NCBI RefSeq assembly: GCF_002234595.1
Contig: NZ_NMUL01000045.1
Coordinates: forward strand, 62,001 to 126,000
Source: Amycolatopsis vastitatis
GTDB lineage: Bacteria; Actinomycetota; Actinomycetes; Mycobacteriales; Pseudonocardiaceae
Direction of reading: 5' to 3'
Length of the DNA stretch: 64,000 nucleotides
The notes under the pieces were generated by a model. The model ran no database searches. It was not told the origin of the DNA and saw nothing but the letters and a program-made list of their open reading frames with translations. Below are positions 53,146 to 62,091 of this stretch, in pieces (position 1 is the first letter of the stretch; each line of letters opens with the position of its first letter). A program made the position numbers and the translations under genes.

Positions 53146-53268
53146 GAGCGGGTGTGGCGGCGGTCATGGATTCCGCCGAATGTGCCGGTGAACGGGCCAA
53201 TTGCGCTGTGGTGAGTGATTTACCGGCCTGTTATCGTTCCTCCTCGCTGTTTCGAGCGAGGAGAACCG

Positions 53269-55236
53269 GTGTCCCTGACCAGCGTGGTCGCCCCCAGCCC
53301 CGAGTCCGTCGCCGCCCTGGTCGGCGAGCGGCTTTCCCTGTCCGCCCTCCACCAGCTGGGCGGCACCCTCGGCGGCTATTCCTTCGTCAAGGTCGTGGTG
53401 GACCGCGAGAATTCTGTCATCCACTTCCTGAACGACGCGCGCCATTCCTTCCACGCGATCTATATCGGCGAGGAGATCCTCGGCGTGCCAGGAGAACGGG
53501 TGCGCGCCGAGATCGATTCGTACAACGAGGCCTTCTACCACGCGCCGGACCGGCGGTTCCTGCTCGGTATTCTCGCGCTGCACCCGCAGCTGCTTTCGCT
53601 GGAAACGGTCGAGGTCGACACGATGCCGGCCGAGCTGATCCGCGAGTTCCACGCCTTCGTCGCGCAGTACGTCGACCCGGCGCTGCCGCTGCTGTTCAAA
53701 CCGGCCAACCAGCTGCAGGAACGGCTCGTCCGGGAGATCCCGGCGAGCGAGCTGCCCCGCGTCTTCGCGCACGAACTGTTCTCCACGGCGCCGTTCGTGG
53801 CGCTGAACCCGGGCACGGTCACGGGACGGCTGCGCGCGTTCCGCACCGAAGCCGAGTACCGGGCCGCGACGCTGGATTGGACCGACATCATCGTGATGGA
53901 CCGGGTGCCCGACGACATCCCGCGCCTGTCGGGCATCGTCAACGCCCGGCACACGACGCCGTTGTCGCACACCAACGTCCTCGCCACCGGCTGGCAGATC
54001 CCGAACGCCGTCCAGCTCGACGTCCTGGCCGAGATCGACCGCCGTGGGCTCGACGGCAAGTGGGTCGAGTACACAGTGGACAGTCAGGCGTCGTCGATCT
54101 CCTTGACCGAGGTGGCGGCCCCCGCCGAAGCGGCGCCGCCGTCCTGGTACGCCCAGCGTGTCACCCTCGAGGAGCCGGAGGCCGGCCACAACCCGATCGT
54201 GAACCTCACCCGGCTGCGCGCGTCCGACCGGCACCGCTACGGCACCAAGGCGGCCAACCTCGGCGAGCTGCACCACGTCCTGGCGAACGGTTCGCAGCGG
54301 CTGCTCGGCTTCTACCAGGTGCCGCGGCCGCCGCGGGACAACCTGCTGCCGTACCTGGCCCGGCTGCTGGACGTCGCCCCGGAGGCCGACCTGGCCGCGG
54401 CGGCCCACCGCCTGCTCGACGAGCACATCCGCGTGCCGCGCGGCGTCGCGCTGCCGTTCTCGCTGCAGCGGCGGTTCCTGGAGTCGTCGCCGCGGATCCA
54501 GCAGGCCATCGGCAAGCTGAAGATGGCCCTGGAGCTGGACGCGCGGGAGATCGAACCCCTGTGCGTCGAGCTGCAGGGCCTGATCCGGTCGGCGCGCCTG
54601 CCGGGCGCGCTCGCCGGCGAAATCGACTCCGCGCTCGTGTCGCAGCTGGCCGGGGTGCGGGCGTTCGTGGTGCGCAGCTCGTCGAACGCCGAAGACCTCG
54701 CCGGGTTCTCGGCCGCCGGGATCTACGAGTCGATCAACCACGTCACCACCGCCGAGCGGATCTTCGCCAGCGTCAAGGAAGTCTGGGCTTCGCTGGTGTC
54801 GGTGCGCAGCGTGCGGCTGCGCCACCAGGCCGGGATCTCCCTCGACGAGTGCTTCATGGGCGTCGTGATCCAGGAACAGGTCTCGGCGGACTTCGGCGGG
54901 GTGCTGGTGACGACGAACCCGATGAACCGCGCGGACTTCCGCTCGGTGTACGTCAACGTGTCGCCGGAGGTCACCGACGTCGTCGACGGTTCGGCGTTGC
55001 CGATGCAGTACCTGTACTCGACGGTCGAGGGCGGCGGCCGCACGGTGTCGCTCGGCGACGCGGCCGCGGACCTCGACGAGCGGGCCCACGAGCAGCTGCA
55101 GCGGCTCGCCGTCGCCGGCCGCCTGCTGCAGGGCCACTTCTCGCCCGACTACACCTTCGAATCACCGGTGGACGTCGAGTGGCTCGCCGACCGCGACCAC
55201 GTCCACCTCGTCCAGCTGCGCCCCTATTCGGCCTGA
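53269..55236 (+). CDS. Dikinase-like protein: phospho-histidine domain then ATP-grasp domain
   Basis: The 655-residue protein has an unrecognised N-terminal region of about 190 residues, then a swivelling phospho-His domain. The candidate His is about residue 234 in TPLSHTNVLATGWQIPNAV. An ATP-grasp (PEP synthase ATP-binding type) domain follows from about 323 to the end, with YGTKAANLGEL, FVVRSSSNAEDLAGFSAAG and QEQVSADFGGVLVT. PEP synthase and PPDK have the opposite order and a C-terminal PEP-binding barrel, which is absent. His then ATP domain is the order of glucan/phosphoglucan water dikinases. It therefore likely phosphorylates an unknown acceptor via a phospho-His. The GTG start follows GAGGAG. 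An MFS gene lies 20 bases downstream. Confidence 0.75.
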   Translation: MSLTSVVAPSPESVAALVGERLSLSALHQLGGTLGGYSFVKVVVDRENSVIHFLNDARHSFHAIYIGEEILGVPGERVRAEIDSYNEAFYHAPDRRFLLGILALHPQLLSLETVEVDTMPAELIREFHAFVAQYVDPALPLLFKPANQLQERLVREIPASELPRVFAHELFSTAPFVALNPGTVTGRLRAFRTEAEYRAATLDWTDIIVMDRVPDDIPRLSGIVNARHTTPLSHTNVLATGWQIPNAVQLDVLAEIDRRGLDGKWVEYTVDSQASSISLTEVAAPAEAAPPSWYAQRVTLEEPEAGHNPIVNLTRLRASDRHRYGTKAANLGELHHVLANGSQRLLGFYQVPRPPRDNLLPYLARLLDVAPEADLAAAAHRLLDEHIRVPRGVALPFSLQRRFLESSPRIQQAIGKLKMALELDAREIEPLCVELQGLIRSARLPGALAGEIDSALVSQLAGVRAFVVRSSSNAEDLAGFSAAGIYESINHVTTAERIFASVKEVWASLVSVRSVRLRHQAGISLDECFMGVVIQEQVSADFGGVLVTTNPMNRADFRSVYVNVSPEVTDVVDGSALPMQYLYSTVEGGGRTVSLGDAAADLDERAHEQLQRLAVAGRLLQGHFSPDYTFESPVDVEWLADRDHVHLVQLRPYSA

Positions 55237-55256
55237 CCTTCCCGGGAGACACGACC

Positions 55257-56519
55257 ATGCTGGGCCTTCGCCTGCCCGCGAAACCCGACGTTCAGCGCAC
55301 CGTCCGGCTGACCTACGGGTTCCAGTTCTTCTTCGGCCTGCTGCTGTGGGTGCCGATCTTCTACCAGTACCAGAAGCTCGCCGGCCTCTCCGACGGCGAG
55401 ATCTTCGGCATCCAGAGCATCTACTACATCGTGTTCTGCCTGCTGGAGATCCCGACCGGGATGCTCGCCGACCGGTTCGACTACCGCACCTCGCTGACGG
55501 CGGGCGCCGGCGTGCTGGTGGTGGCGAACCTGGTGCCGGTGGTCCTGGGCGCGTACCCCGGGTTCCTGGTGCATTTCGTGCTGATCGCCCTGGCCCGCTC
55601 GCTGGTGTCCGGCGCGCAGAGCGCGTACCTGTACGAGTACCTGCACGCTTCCGGTTCCGGCGAACACTACCTTCGCGTGGAAGGCGTCGGCCGCGCGTAC
55701 AGCCTGATCGGCAAGATCGTGTTCTGGCCGGTGATCGGTCTGCTGATGACGTGGAACCTCCCTTCCCCGTACTGGCTGACGGCGATCAACGCGGGCATCG
55801 CGCTCCTGTTCGCGCTGAAGCTCCCGCCGATCCCCGGCGGCCGCCGGACGACCGGCAAGACGGCGTCGATGCTCGCGGGAGTCGGCGGCGCGCTGTCGGC
55901 GCTGCGCTCGTCCCGGTGGCTGGCGTTGCTGATGGTGCAGGGCATCGCGATGTTCACGCTGGTCCGGATCTGCCAGGTGAACCTGTTCCAGCCGATCCTG
56001 GAGTCGAAGTCGCTCTCGGTGAACTGGTACGGCGCGGTGCTGGCCGCGATGACGGTCTTCGAAGCGCTGGGCGCGGCCCGTCCCCACCGGCTCCGCCGCG
56101 CGATCGGCCCGGTGGGCTCGGTGTTCACGCTGACGATCGTGATGGCGCTGTGCCTCGGTTTCGTCGTACCGGCCGGCTCCTTCCCGGCGGTGGTCCTGTT
56201 GTGCGTCTTCGCCGTGGCGACGGGTATCGCGTTCCCGGTCCAGAAACAGCTGCTGAACGATTCGATCCCGGACTCCCGGTACCGCGCGACCCTGCTGTCG
56301 ATGGAGTCCATTGTGGACCGCGCGGTGTGCGCGCTGGTCGCGGTGGCACTGGGCGCGTCCCTGGCCGCCGGACAGCTGAACGAGTTCCTGGTCCTGACGG
56401 CCGTGGTGACGTGCGTCGCGATGGGGTTGCTGGCGGCGCTGCTGCTGGCGGTCCGCAAGCACCGCTCGGACCGGCGGCGGCCGGTCCGGCGGGAGCCGGT
56501 GTCCGCCACCTCCCCCTGA
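55257..56519 (+). CDS. MFS transporter
   Basis: The 420-residue membrane protein has about 12 helices and the MFS A-motif-like segment IPTGMLADRFDYRTSLTAGA (about 65-84). Later come FLVHFVLIALARSLVSGAQS and a basic C-terminal tail. It starts 20 bases after the dikinase-like gene with GGGAGA before the ATG, so co-transcription is expected. It may export or import the substrate or product of that enzyme. Substrate unknown. Confidence 0.88.
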   Translation: MLGLRLPAKPDVQRTVRLTYGFQFFFGLLLWVPIFYQYQKLAGLSDGEIFGIQSIYYIVFCLLEIPTGMLADRFDYRTSLTAGAGVLVVANLVPVVLGAYPGFLVHFVLIALARSLVSGAQSAYLYEYLHASGSGEHYLRVEGVGRAYSLIGKIVFWPVIGLLMTWNLPSPYWLTAINAGIALLFALKLPPIPGGRRTTGKTASMLAGVGGALSALRSSRWLALLMVQGIAMFTLVRICQVNLFQPILESKSLSVNWYGAVLAAMTVFEALGAARPHRLRRAIGPVGSVFTLTIVMALCLGFVVPAGSFPAVVLLCVFAVATGIAFPVQKQLLNDSIPDSRYRATLLSMESIVDRAVCALVAVALGASLAAGQLNEFLVLTAVVTCVAMGLLAALLLAVRKHRSDRRRPVRREPVSATSP

Positions 56520-56520
56520 A

Positions 56521-56535
56521 CCGGGTGGTGCCCGG
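56521..56535. terminator. Short hairpin between convergent MFS and recX genes
   Basis: CCGGG-TGGTG-CCCGG forms a 5-bp GC stem in the 27-base gap between the two stop codons. It is weak, and no T-run follows. Confidence 0.4.
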
Positions 56536-56546
56536 CGGTCCGGCCG

Positions 56547-57092
56547 TCAGTCGATGACGGCGTCGTCGAGCAGGGTGGACTCCGCGCCGTACGCGCGGAG
56601 TTCCTCCCTGATCACCGTGTACGCCAGCCCCTGCGGGTAGCCCTTGCGCGCCAGGAACCCGAGCAGCCGCCGCAACGCCGTCTGCTCGTCGACGTTGCCC
56701 AGTGAGCCGAGGCGCTTGCGGACCAGTTCCCTGGCCATCTGCTCCTCGGACTCGCGGTCGACCTCTTCCGCCGCCTGCGCGGCGACCTCGCCGTCGACGC
56801 CCTTGCGCCGCAGCTCGGCCACCAGTGCCGTGCGGGAGAGCCCCTGGTTCGCGTGGCGGGACTTCACCCACAGCTGGGCGAATTCCTCGTCGTTCACCAG
56901 CCCCGCCCGGTCGAGCTTGCCGAGCAGGGTCTCGCAGGTCTCTTCGTCGAACCCCTTGCGGTGCAACGTCTGCCGCAGCTCCTCCTGGGTACGCGGCCGA
57001 GCGGCCAGGAGATCGAAGCAGATCTCCTTGGCCTTCTTGTACCGCTCCTCGGGAGGCAACTCGGCGGGCGGCACCTTGGGCGCCCTCGCCAC
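56547..57092 (-). CDS. recX: Recombination regulatory protein RecX
   Basis: RecX binds RecA filaments and limits their activity. The 181-residue protein shows the tandem three-helix repeats: ICFDLLAARPRTQEELRQTL, LDRAGLVNDEEFAQLWVKSR, LSRTALVAELRRKGVDGEVA, LRRLLGFLARKGYPQGLAYT. The GTG at 57092 has GAGGAG eight bases upstream, whereas a GTG at 57101 has none. It lies downstream of recA on the same strand, separated by 225 bases with two GC hairpins. Confidence 0.94.
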   Translation of the reverse strand: MARAPKVPPAELPPEERYKKAKEICFDLLAARPRTQEELRQTLHRKGFDEETCETLLGKLDRAGLVNDEEFAQLWVKSRHANQGLSRTALVAELRRKGVDGEVAAQAAEEVDRESEEQMARELVRKRLGSLGNVDEQTALRRLLGFLARKGYPQGLAYTVIREELRAYGAESTLLDDAVID

Positions 57093-57189
57093 CTGGATCA
57101 CTCCTCGTTCTTCACAACCAAAACCCCACATCCCCAAACCGCACGCCACAAAGCCGCACGTCAAGGCCCAACGCAACCACGGCGGGGGT

Positions 57190-57235
57190 CCAGGGGGCTC
57201 GCCCCCTGGCGGGGGTCCGGGGGTTCGACCCCCGG
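57190..57235. repeat. Tandem GC-rich hairpins in the recA-recX gap
   Basis: CCAGGGGGC-TC-GCCCCCTGG (57190-57209) and CCGGGGGT-TCG-ACCCCCGG (57217-57235) are two perfect adjacent hairpins. Similar GC units are common as dispersed actinobacterial intergenic repeats. They may attenuate read-through from recA to recX. Confidence 0.7.
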
Positions 57236-57317
57236 AGGACACGGCGAAGGGATAGGGGCAAGCGCACTCCGCGAGCACACCTCACCCAATCCCGCAGCCC
57301 TTCCCCCTCCGAACGGA

Positions 57318-58364
57318 TCAGAAGTCGACCGGCGCCGGGACGGGTTCGACGGCGTCCGCGTCGAGCTGCGGGCCGATGCCGAGCTTCTCCTTGATCCGCT
57401 TCTCGATCTCGTTGGCGATGTCCGGGTTGTCGCGCATGAACTTCCGCGCGTTCTCCTTGCCCTGGCCGAGCTGGTCGCCCTCGTAGGTGTACCAGGCACC
57501 GGACTTGCGCAGGATGCCCTGGTCGACCCCCATGTCGATGAGCGAACCCTCGCGGGAGATGCCGTGGCCGTACAGGATGTCGAACTCGGCCTGCTTGAAG
57601 GGCGGGGCCATCTTGTTCTTGACGACCTTGACGCGGGTGCGGTTGCCGACCGCTTCGCCGCCGTCCTTCATCGTCTCGATGCGGCGCACGTCCAGGCGGA
57701 CCGACGCGTAGAACTTCAGCGCCTTGCCACCGGTGGTGGTCTCCGGGGAGCCGAACATGACGCCGATCTTCTCGCGCAGCTGGTTGATGAAGATCGCGGT
57801 GGTGCCGGAGTTGTTCATCGCACCGGTCATCTTGCGCAGCGCCTGGCTCATCAGCCGGGCCTGGAGGCCGACGTGCGAGTCACCCATCTCGCCCTCGATC
57901 TCGGCGCGGGGCACGAGCGCGGCCACGGAGTCGATGACCAGGATGTCGAGCGCGCCGGAGCGGACCAGCATGTCCGCGATCTCCAGGGCCTGCTCACCGG
58001 TGTCCGGCTGGGAGACGAGCAGCGCGTCGGTGTCGACGCCGAGCTTCTTGGCGTAGTCCGGGTCCAGCGCGTGCTCCGCGTCGATGAACGCCGCGATGCC
58101 GCCGTTGCGCTGCGCGTTCGCCACCGCGTGCAGGGCGACCGTGGTCTTACCGGAGGATTCCGGCCCGTAGACCTCGATGACCCGGCCGCGGGGCAGGCCG
58201 CCGATACCGAGCGCGACGTCGAGGGCGATCGAGCCGGTGGGGATCACGGCGATGGGCGGCCGGGTGTCCTCGCCGAGGCGCATCACCGAGCCCTTGCCGT
58301 ACTGCTTGTCGATCTGCGCGAGCGCGAGCTCGAGCGCCTTGTCCTTGTCGGGTGCTGCAGGCAT
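57318..58364 (-). CDS. recA: Recombinase RecA
   Basis: RecA is the DNA strand-exchange ATPase and SOS co-protease. The 348-residue protein shows Walker A (GPESSGKTT), Walker B ([10 protein letters not shown]), the L2 segment ([20 protein letters not shown]), [10 protein letters not shown] and a C-terminal acidic tail. No intein is present. The promoter region 150 bases upstream holds a LexA-type box, so it is SOS-inducible. recX follows on the same strand. Confidence 0.99.
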   Translation of the reverse strand: MPAAPDKDKALELALAQIDKQYGKGSVMRLGEDTRPPIAVIPTGSIALDVALGIGGLPRGRVIEVYGPESSGKTTVALHAVANAQRNGGIAAFIDAEHALDPDYAKKLGVDTDALLVSQPDTGEQALEIADMLVRSGALDILVIDSVAALVPRAEIEGEMGDSHVGLQARLMSQALRKMTGAMNNSGTTAIFINQLREKIGVMFGSPETTTGGKALKFYASVRLDVRRIETMKDGGEAVGNRTRVKVVKNKMAPPFKQAEFDILYGHGISREGSLIDMGVDQGILRKSGAWYTYEGDQLGQGKENARKFMRDNPDIANEIEKRIKEKLGIGPQLDADAVEPVPAPVDF

Positions 58365-58513
58365 GGAAGTCCACCTCGCTGGTCTGAGCCCCGTCGAGGG
58401 CTCTCTGTGTCGGTTCTTCAGCTGTCCGGTCCGACGCTAGCGGCGGGGACCGACAATTCCAGGCGCGGCGCCCAATCTGTGGATCGCTGGACCCGATGTG
58501 GACAACACCTTAG

Positions 58514-58529
58514 ACGAACACCTGTTCGA
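58514..58529 (-). promoter_or_regulatory. LexA/SOS box upstream of recA
   Basis: ACGAACACCTGTTCGA has the form (T)CGAAC-N4-GTTCG(A), the Gram-positive/actinobacterial LexA operator with one outer base changed. It is 150 bases upstream of the recA start, within the recA-DUF3046 gap. Confidence 0.88.
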
Positions 58530-58601
58530 GGTCGGCGGCGACACACCCTTGCGCTAGGATTTTCGCCCGCCCGGGTCAGGACCCCTCGGTGTTCACCCAG
58601 G

Positions 58602-58796
58602 TCAGCGCCGTTCGGCCGGGATGTCGAAGGCGTCGCAGACCTCGCGCCAGACCTCCTTCGCCGGAATTCCCGCGGTCAGCGCCTGGTCGACGGTGCGCCC
58701 GCCGAGCCCGCTGAGGACGTGGTCCCTGGCCAGCACCTGAGCCCGCCCCGAGCCGAACTCGTCGGCCATCAGCCGCCGGAAAACCGTGATCCGCAT
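58602..58796 (-). CDS. DUF3046 domain-containing small protein
   Basis: This 64-residue protein (MRITVFRRLMADEFGSGRAQ, SGLGGRTVDQALTAGIPAKE, VWREVCDAFDIP) is the conserved actinobacterial protein encoded next to recA (Rv2738c in mycobacteria, recalled). Its function is unknown to me. A GTG three codons upstream (58805) is an alternative start. Confidence 0.88.
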   Translation of the reverse strand: MRITVFRRLMADEFGSGRAQVLARDHVLSGLGGRTVDQALTAGIPAKEVWREVCDAFDIPAERR

Positions 58797-58835
58797 CGAA
58801 CCCACTCTAACCGGAGGGCGCGAACGGACCGTTCG

Positions 58836-60671
58836 CTACTCCCCGGGCTGGACGCTCTGCTCGAAGTAGTCGGCCAGCGTGCCCGGCGTCGTCGCCTGGG
58901 CCTGGTCGCTCGTGTTCAGCTGGTAGATGAACCCGGCCAGGGGCCGGTCCGACACGGTGAACACGAGCACCGCCGACGTCTTGCCCGCGGCCGAGGAGTA
59001 GTGCCCCTTGAGCCCGTTGCCGCCCCAGTCGGCCTCGGTGCGGTCGCCGCCCGCCGAAGCGAGCAGGCCGTCGGTGTACTGCTTGAGCGTGGCGGCGTCG
59101 TCGCCGTGGACGTAGGTCACCTGGGTGCCCGCCCGGCCCGGCGCGGAGCAGGTCGAGGACACCCCGATCTGCTGCGCCGGCGCCGCCGGGCCGTTGCCCA
59201 TGCCCGGCTTGCAGTCGCCGGTGTCGGCGATCTTCCCGGCGAGCTGGCGCAGGCAGCCGGTGAAACCCCGGTCGTCCGCGTGTCCCGGCTTCTTGCACTG
59301 CTCCGCGGTGTAGGTGGTCACCGAGGACGACGACGTGAGGAAGAACGTCAGCCCCGCCGCGAGCACCACGACGACTGCCGCCGCGATCCCGATGACCAGC
59401 TTCTTCTTCCCGCCGGGCTTCGGCTTCGGCTCGCCCTGGTCGGGCGGCGAGTACGTGGGGAAGTTCGATGGCGCGGACTGCGGGCCGCCGGGCGGGAAGT
59501 TCCCGTAGTACTGCCGTGGAGGAGGCGGCGCGTACTGCGGACGGCGCGGTGGAGCACCCGCGGCCACGGCCCCCTCGACGTTCTGGGTGCGCATCGACAG
59601 CCCGTCGCGGGCGACGTGCTGCGCGCCGAGCGCGACCGCGGTCTCCGGCTGGTCGAGGCTGCCCGGCACGACACCGAGCTTCTCCGCGATCATCGTGCCG
59701 ACCAGCGGCAGCCTGCTCGACCCGCCGACGAGGTAGATGCCGGCCAGCCGGTCCGGGGTCAGCCCCGACGACCGCAGCGTCCGCGACAGCAGCTCGACGC
59801 TGCGCAGCATCGCCGGCCGGACCAGGCCCTCCAGCTCGCCGCGGGTGACGAGGACGTCCTTGAACGGCTCGGGCATCGGCACCTCGGTCTGCGGGTGCCG
59901 CGACAGTGCCTCCTTGGCCGCCTTGACGTCCTCCTGCAGCGCGCGCCGGGTGCGCCGGTCGGCGGTGGACTCGGGCCGCAGCAGCCGCTGCCAGCGCTGC
60001 GGGTCGGAGTGCGAGACCTCGCGCCCGACGTGCACCATCAGCGCCTGGTCGACGTCGAGGCCGCCGAGGTCGGGCAGGCCGTCCTCGGCGAGCACCGTGA
60101 ACCCGTTCTGCGTGGCGCCGACGACGGCGACGTCGAAGGTGCCCGCGCCGAGGTCGTAGACGGCGAGCGCCTGGCCCGGGGCCAGGGACTTGCCGGGGAA
60201 CGACGCGAAGTGCGCCGCCGCCGCGACCGGTTCGGGCACCAGCAGGATGTTCGGGCCCATCCCGGCGAGCCGGGCGGCGGACATCAGGACGTTGCGCCGG
60301 GTCTGGCCCCACTGCGCGGGGTGGGTCAGCCGGACTTCGTCGGGCTGTTCGCCGCCGAGCTGGCGGGTGGTCTCTTCGAGCACGCGGCGCAGGATGGCGG
60401 CGAGCGCGTCGGCCACCGGGACGACGTCGGTGCCCAGCAGCAGGGTCTGCTCGTCGATGCGGCGCTTGGGGTTCGGTTCGAAGCGCGTGGGGTCGAGGCG
60501 GGCGCGGCGCTCGGCGTCGCGGCCGACCATGATCGTGCCCTCTTCGGTGGCGAACACCGCCGACGGCATGTTGGCCGAGCCGTCCACCTCGACGACCCGG
60601 GGCGGCCTGCCGTGCGCCGAAAGCACCGCGACGGTGTTGGACGTCCCCAGGTCCACCGACAGGATCCGCAC
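58836..60671 (-). CDS. Membrane-anchored Hsp70-family protein
   Basis: The 611-residue protein has an Hsp70/actin-type ATPase domain (about 1-360): VRILSVDLGTSNTVAVLSAH, EPVAAAAHF, AVYDLGAGTFDVAVVGA, GIYLVGGSSRLPLVG. A Pro-rich linker is followed by a membrane helix (KKLVIGIAAAVVVVLAAGLT) and an extracytoplasmic domain with several Cys. The usual Hsp70 peptide-binding domain is replaced. The role is unknown. The GTG start has GGGGAG just before it. Confidence 0.88.
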   Translation of the reverse strand: MRILSVDLGTSNTVAVLSAHGRPPRVVEVDGSANMPSAVFATEEGTIMVGRDAERRARLDPTRFEPNPKRRIDEQTLLLGTDVVPVADALAAILRRVLEETTRQLGGEQPDEVRLTHPAQWGQTRRNVLMSAARLAGMGPNILLVPEPVAAAAHFASFPGKSLAPGQALAVYDLGAGTFDVAVVGATQNGFTVLAEDGLPDLGGLDVDQALMVHVGREVSHSDPQRWQRLLRPESTADRRTRRALQEDVKAAKEALSRHPQTEVPMPEPFKDVLVTRGELEGLVRPAMLRSVELLSRTLRSSGLTPDRLAGIYLVGGSSRLPLVGTMIAEKLGVVPGSLDQPETAVALGAQHVARDGLSMRTQNVEGAVAAGAPPRRPQYAPPPPRQYYGNFPPGGPQSAPSNFPTYSPPDQGEPKPKPGGKKKLVIGIAAAVVVVLAAGLTFFLTSSSSVTTYTAEQCKKPGHADDRGFTGCLRQLAGKIADTGDCKPGMGNGPAAPAQQIGVSSTCSAPGRAGTQVTYVHGDDAATLKQYTDGLLASAGGDRTEADWGGNGLKGHYSSAAGKTSAVLVFTVSDRPLAGFIYQLNTSDQAQATTPGTLADYFEQSVQPGE

Positions 60672-60863
60672 TGAACTCCCCTTCACGAACACACGCCCCG
60701 ACGGCGTTCGCCGTGATGCTGCCATGCGCGTGGTGACCGTGCGTGCGGACCCGCGAAAGTCACAGTCCGATCACCCCGGTCGCGCGGAAAACGATCGACA
60801 CCGCGCCGATCTGGGTACCCCGCACATCCGAGCAGGCAGTCCCCGCCACGGAAGGAAGAGCCC

Positions 60864-61889
60864 TTGAGCGACCTCCCCATCCTCGCCGTCACCCTCGGCG
60901 ACCCCGCGGGCATCGGCCCGGAGATCACCCTGAAGACCCTCGCCGAGCCCGAATCGCTCCAGCTGGCGCGGGGGATCGCGGTGGGCGACGCCATCGTGCT
61001 GGAACGCCTGGTCCGGCACCTGGGCCTGCACCTGGAGGTCAACCCGGTCGCGACGGTCGCCGACGCGCGCTTCACCACCGGCGTGATCGACGTGCTCAAC
61101 CTCGGCGTGGTCACCGAAGACCTGCCGTGGGGCGAGGTGAACGCGACCGCGGGCGCCGCGGCGGTCGGGGCGATCGAGGTCGCGACCCGGATCGCGCTGG
61201 CCGGCGAGGTCGACGCGATCGTGACCGGGCCGATCAGCAAGGAGGCCATCCGGGCGGCGGGCTCCCGGCACCTCGGGCAAACCGAAATGCTCGGCGAGCT
61301 GACCGGGTCGACCCGGTTCACCACGATGTCCTGGGTGTCCGGGCTGAAGATCTTCTTCGCCACCCGCCACCTTTCGCTGCGCGAGGCGCTCGACCGGATC
61401 ACCCGGGAGAACATCGAGCACGCCATCCGCGAGGCGTACACCGCGCTGGAGGTCTTCGGCACGGAGAAACCGAGGCTGGCGGTGGCGGCGCTGAACCCGC
61501 ACGGCGGGGAGAACGGCGAGTTCGGCGAGGAGGAGATCGTCGCGATCGCCCCCGCGGTGGCCGCCGCCCGTGCCGCCGGGCTGGACGTGGTCGGCCCGAT
61601 CCCTGCGGATTCCGTGTTCCACCTGGGGATCCAGGGCCGGTTCGACGGTGTGCTCTCGCTCTACCACGACCAGGGGCACATCGCGTCGAAGACGTACGAC
61701 TTCGACGGCACGGTGTCGGTCACGGTCGGCCTGCCGATCCTGCACACGTCGGTCGACCACGACACGGCGTTCGACATCGCCGGCACCGGCCGGGCCCCGC
61801 ACAGCACCATGCAGGCTGCGTTCAAGGCCGCCGCGACCCTGGCGCCGTTCGCCCGCAGGCTGCCGGTCGTCTACCCACCGGGCCGGTGA
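60864..61889 (+). CDS. PdxA-family 4-hydroxythreonine-4-phosphate dehydrogenase-like protein
   Basis: The 341-residue NAD-dependent metal enzyme shows TLGDPAGIGPEITLKTL at the N terminus, VTGPISKEAI, a His in SRHLGQTEMLGELTGST, AALNPHGGENGEFG, SLYHDQGH and AFDIAGTGRAPHSTMQAAFK. In an actinomycete that can make PLP by PdxS/PdxT, it is more likely a PdxA2-type enzyme acting on phosphorylated sugar acids (threonate or erythronate). The TTG start at 60864 has GGAAGGAAGAG upstream. Confidence 0.88.
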   Translation: MSDLPILAVTLGDPAGIGPEITLKTLAEPESLQLARGIAVGDAIVLERLVRHLGLHLEVNPVATVADARFTTGVIDVLNLGVVTEDLPWGEVNATAGAAAVGAIEVATRIALAGEVDAIVTGPISKEAIRAAGSRHLGQTEMLGELTGSTRFTTMSWVSGLKIFFATRHLSLREALDRITRENIEHAIREAYTALEVFGTEKPRLAVAALNPHGGENGEFGEEEIVAIAPAVAAARAAGLDVVGPIPADSVFHLGIQGRFDGVLSLYHDQGHIASKTYDFDGTVSVTVGLPILHTSVDHDTAFDIAGTGRAPHSTMQAAFKAAATLAPFARRLPVVYPPGR

Positions 61890-62091
61890 CGACCCGGCTC
61901 GCGCAGGTGCGGCGCATCTCACCCGATCGGGTGGGGCCCCGGGGCGGACCGTGCCGTCGATTCCCGGCTGGACCAGGCGCTTCGTTCGTGCTGGACGCCG
62001 TCGGCGCTCGACGTCCGGGGCACGTCGTTCGCCGAGAGCGGAGGCCTGCTGCTCGCCGGTCCGCCGGAAACTGTCGGTGGTGCCGCGCATC

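Noticed and set aside
5137-56546. Integrated mobile element or prophage
   Set aside because: No integrase, transposase, tRNA target, attachment repeats or phage structural genes were seen across the interval.
57217-57235. T-arm-like sequence GGGGGTTCGACCCCC suggesting a tRNA
   Set aside because: The loop is too short for a T-arm and no acceptor, D or anticodon stems surround it; it is one of two GC hairpins.
57093-57278. N-terminal extension of recX
   Set aside because: The extra residues come from the GC hairpin region; GTG 57092 has GAGGAG at correct spacing.
61890-62091. Small gene between the PdxA-type gene and lhr
   Set aside because: The 202-base gap has only Arg/Ser/Pro-rich shadow frames and no ribosome site or hairpin worth naming.
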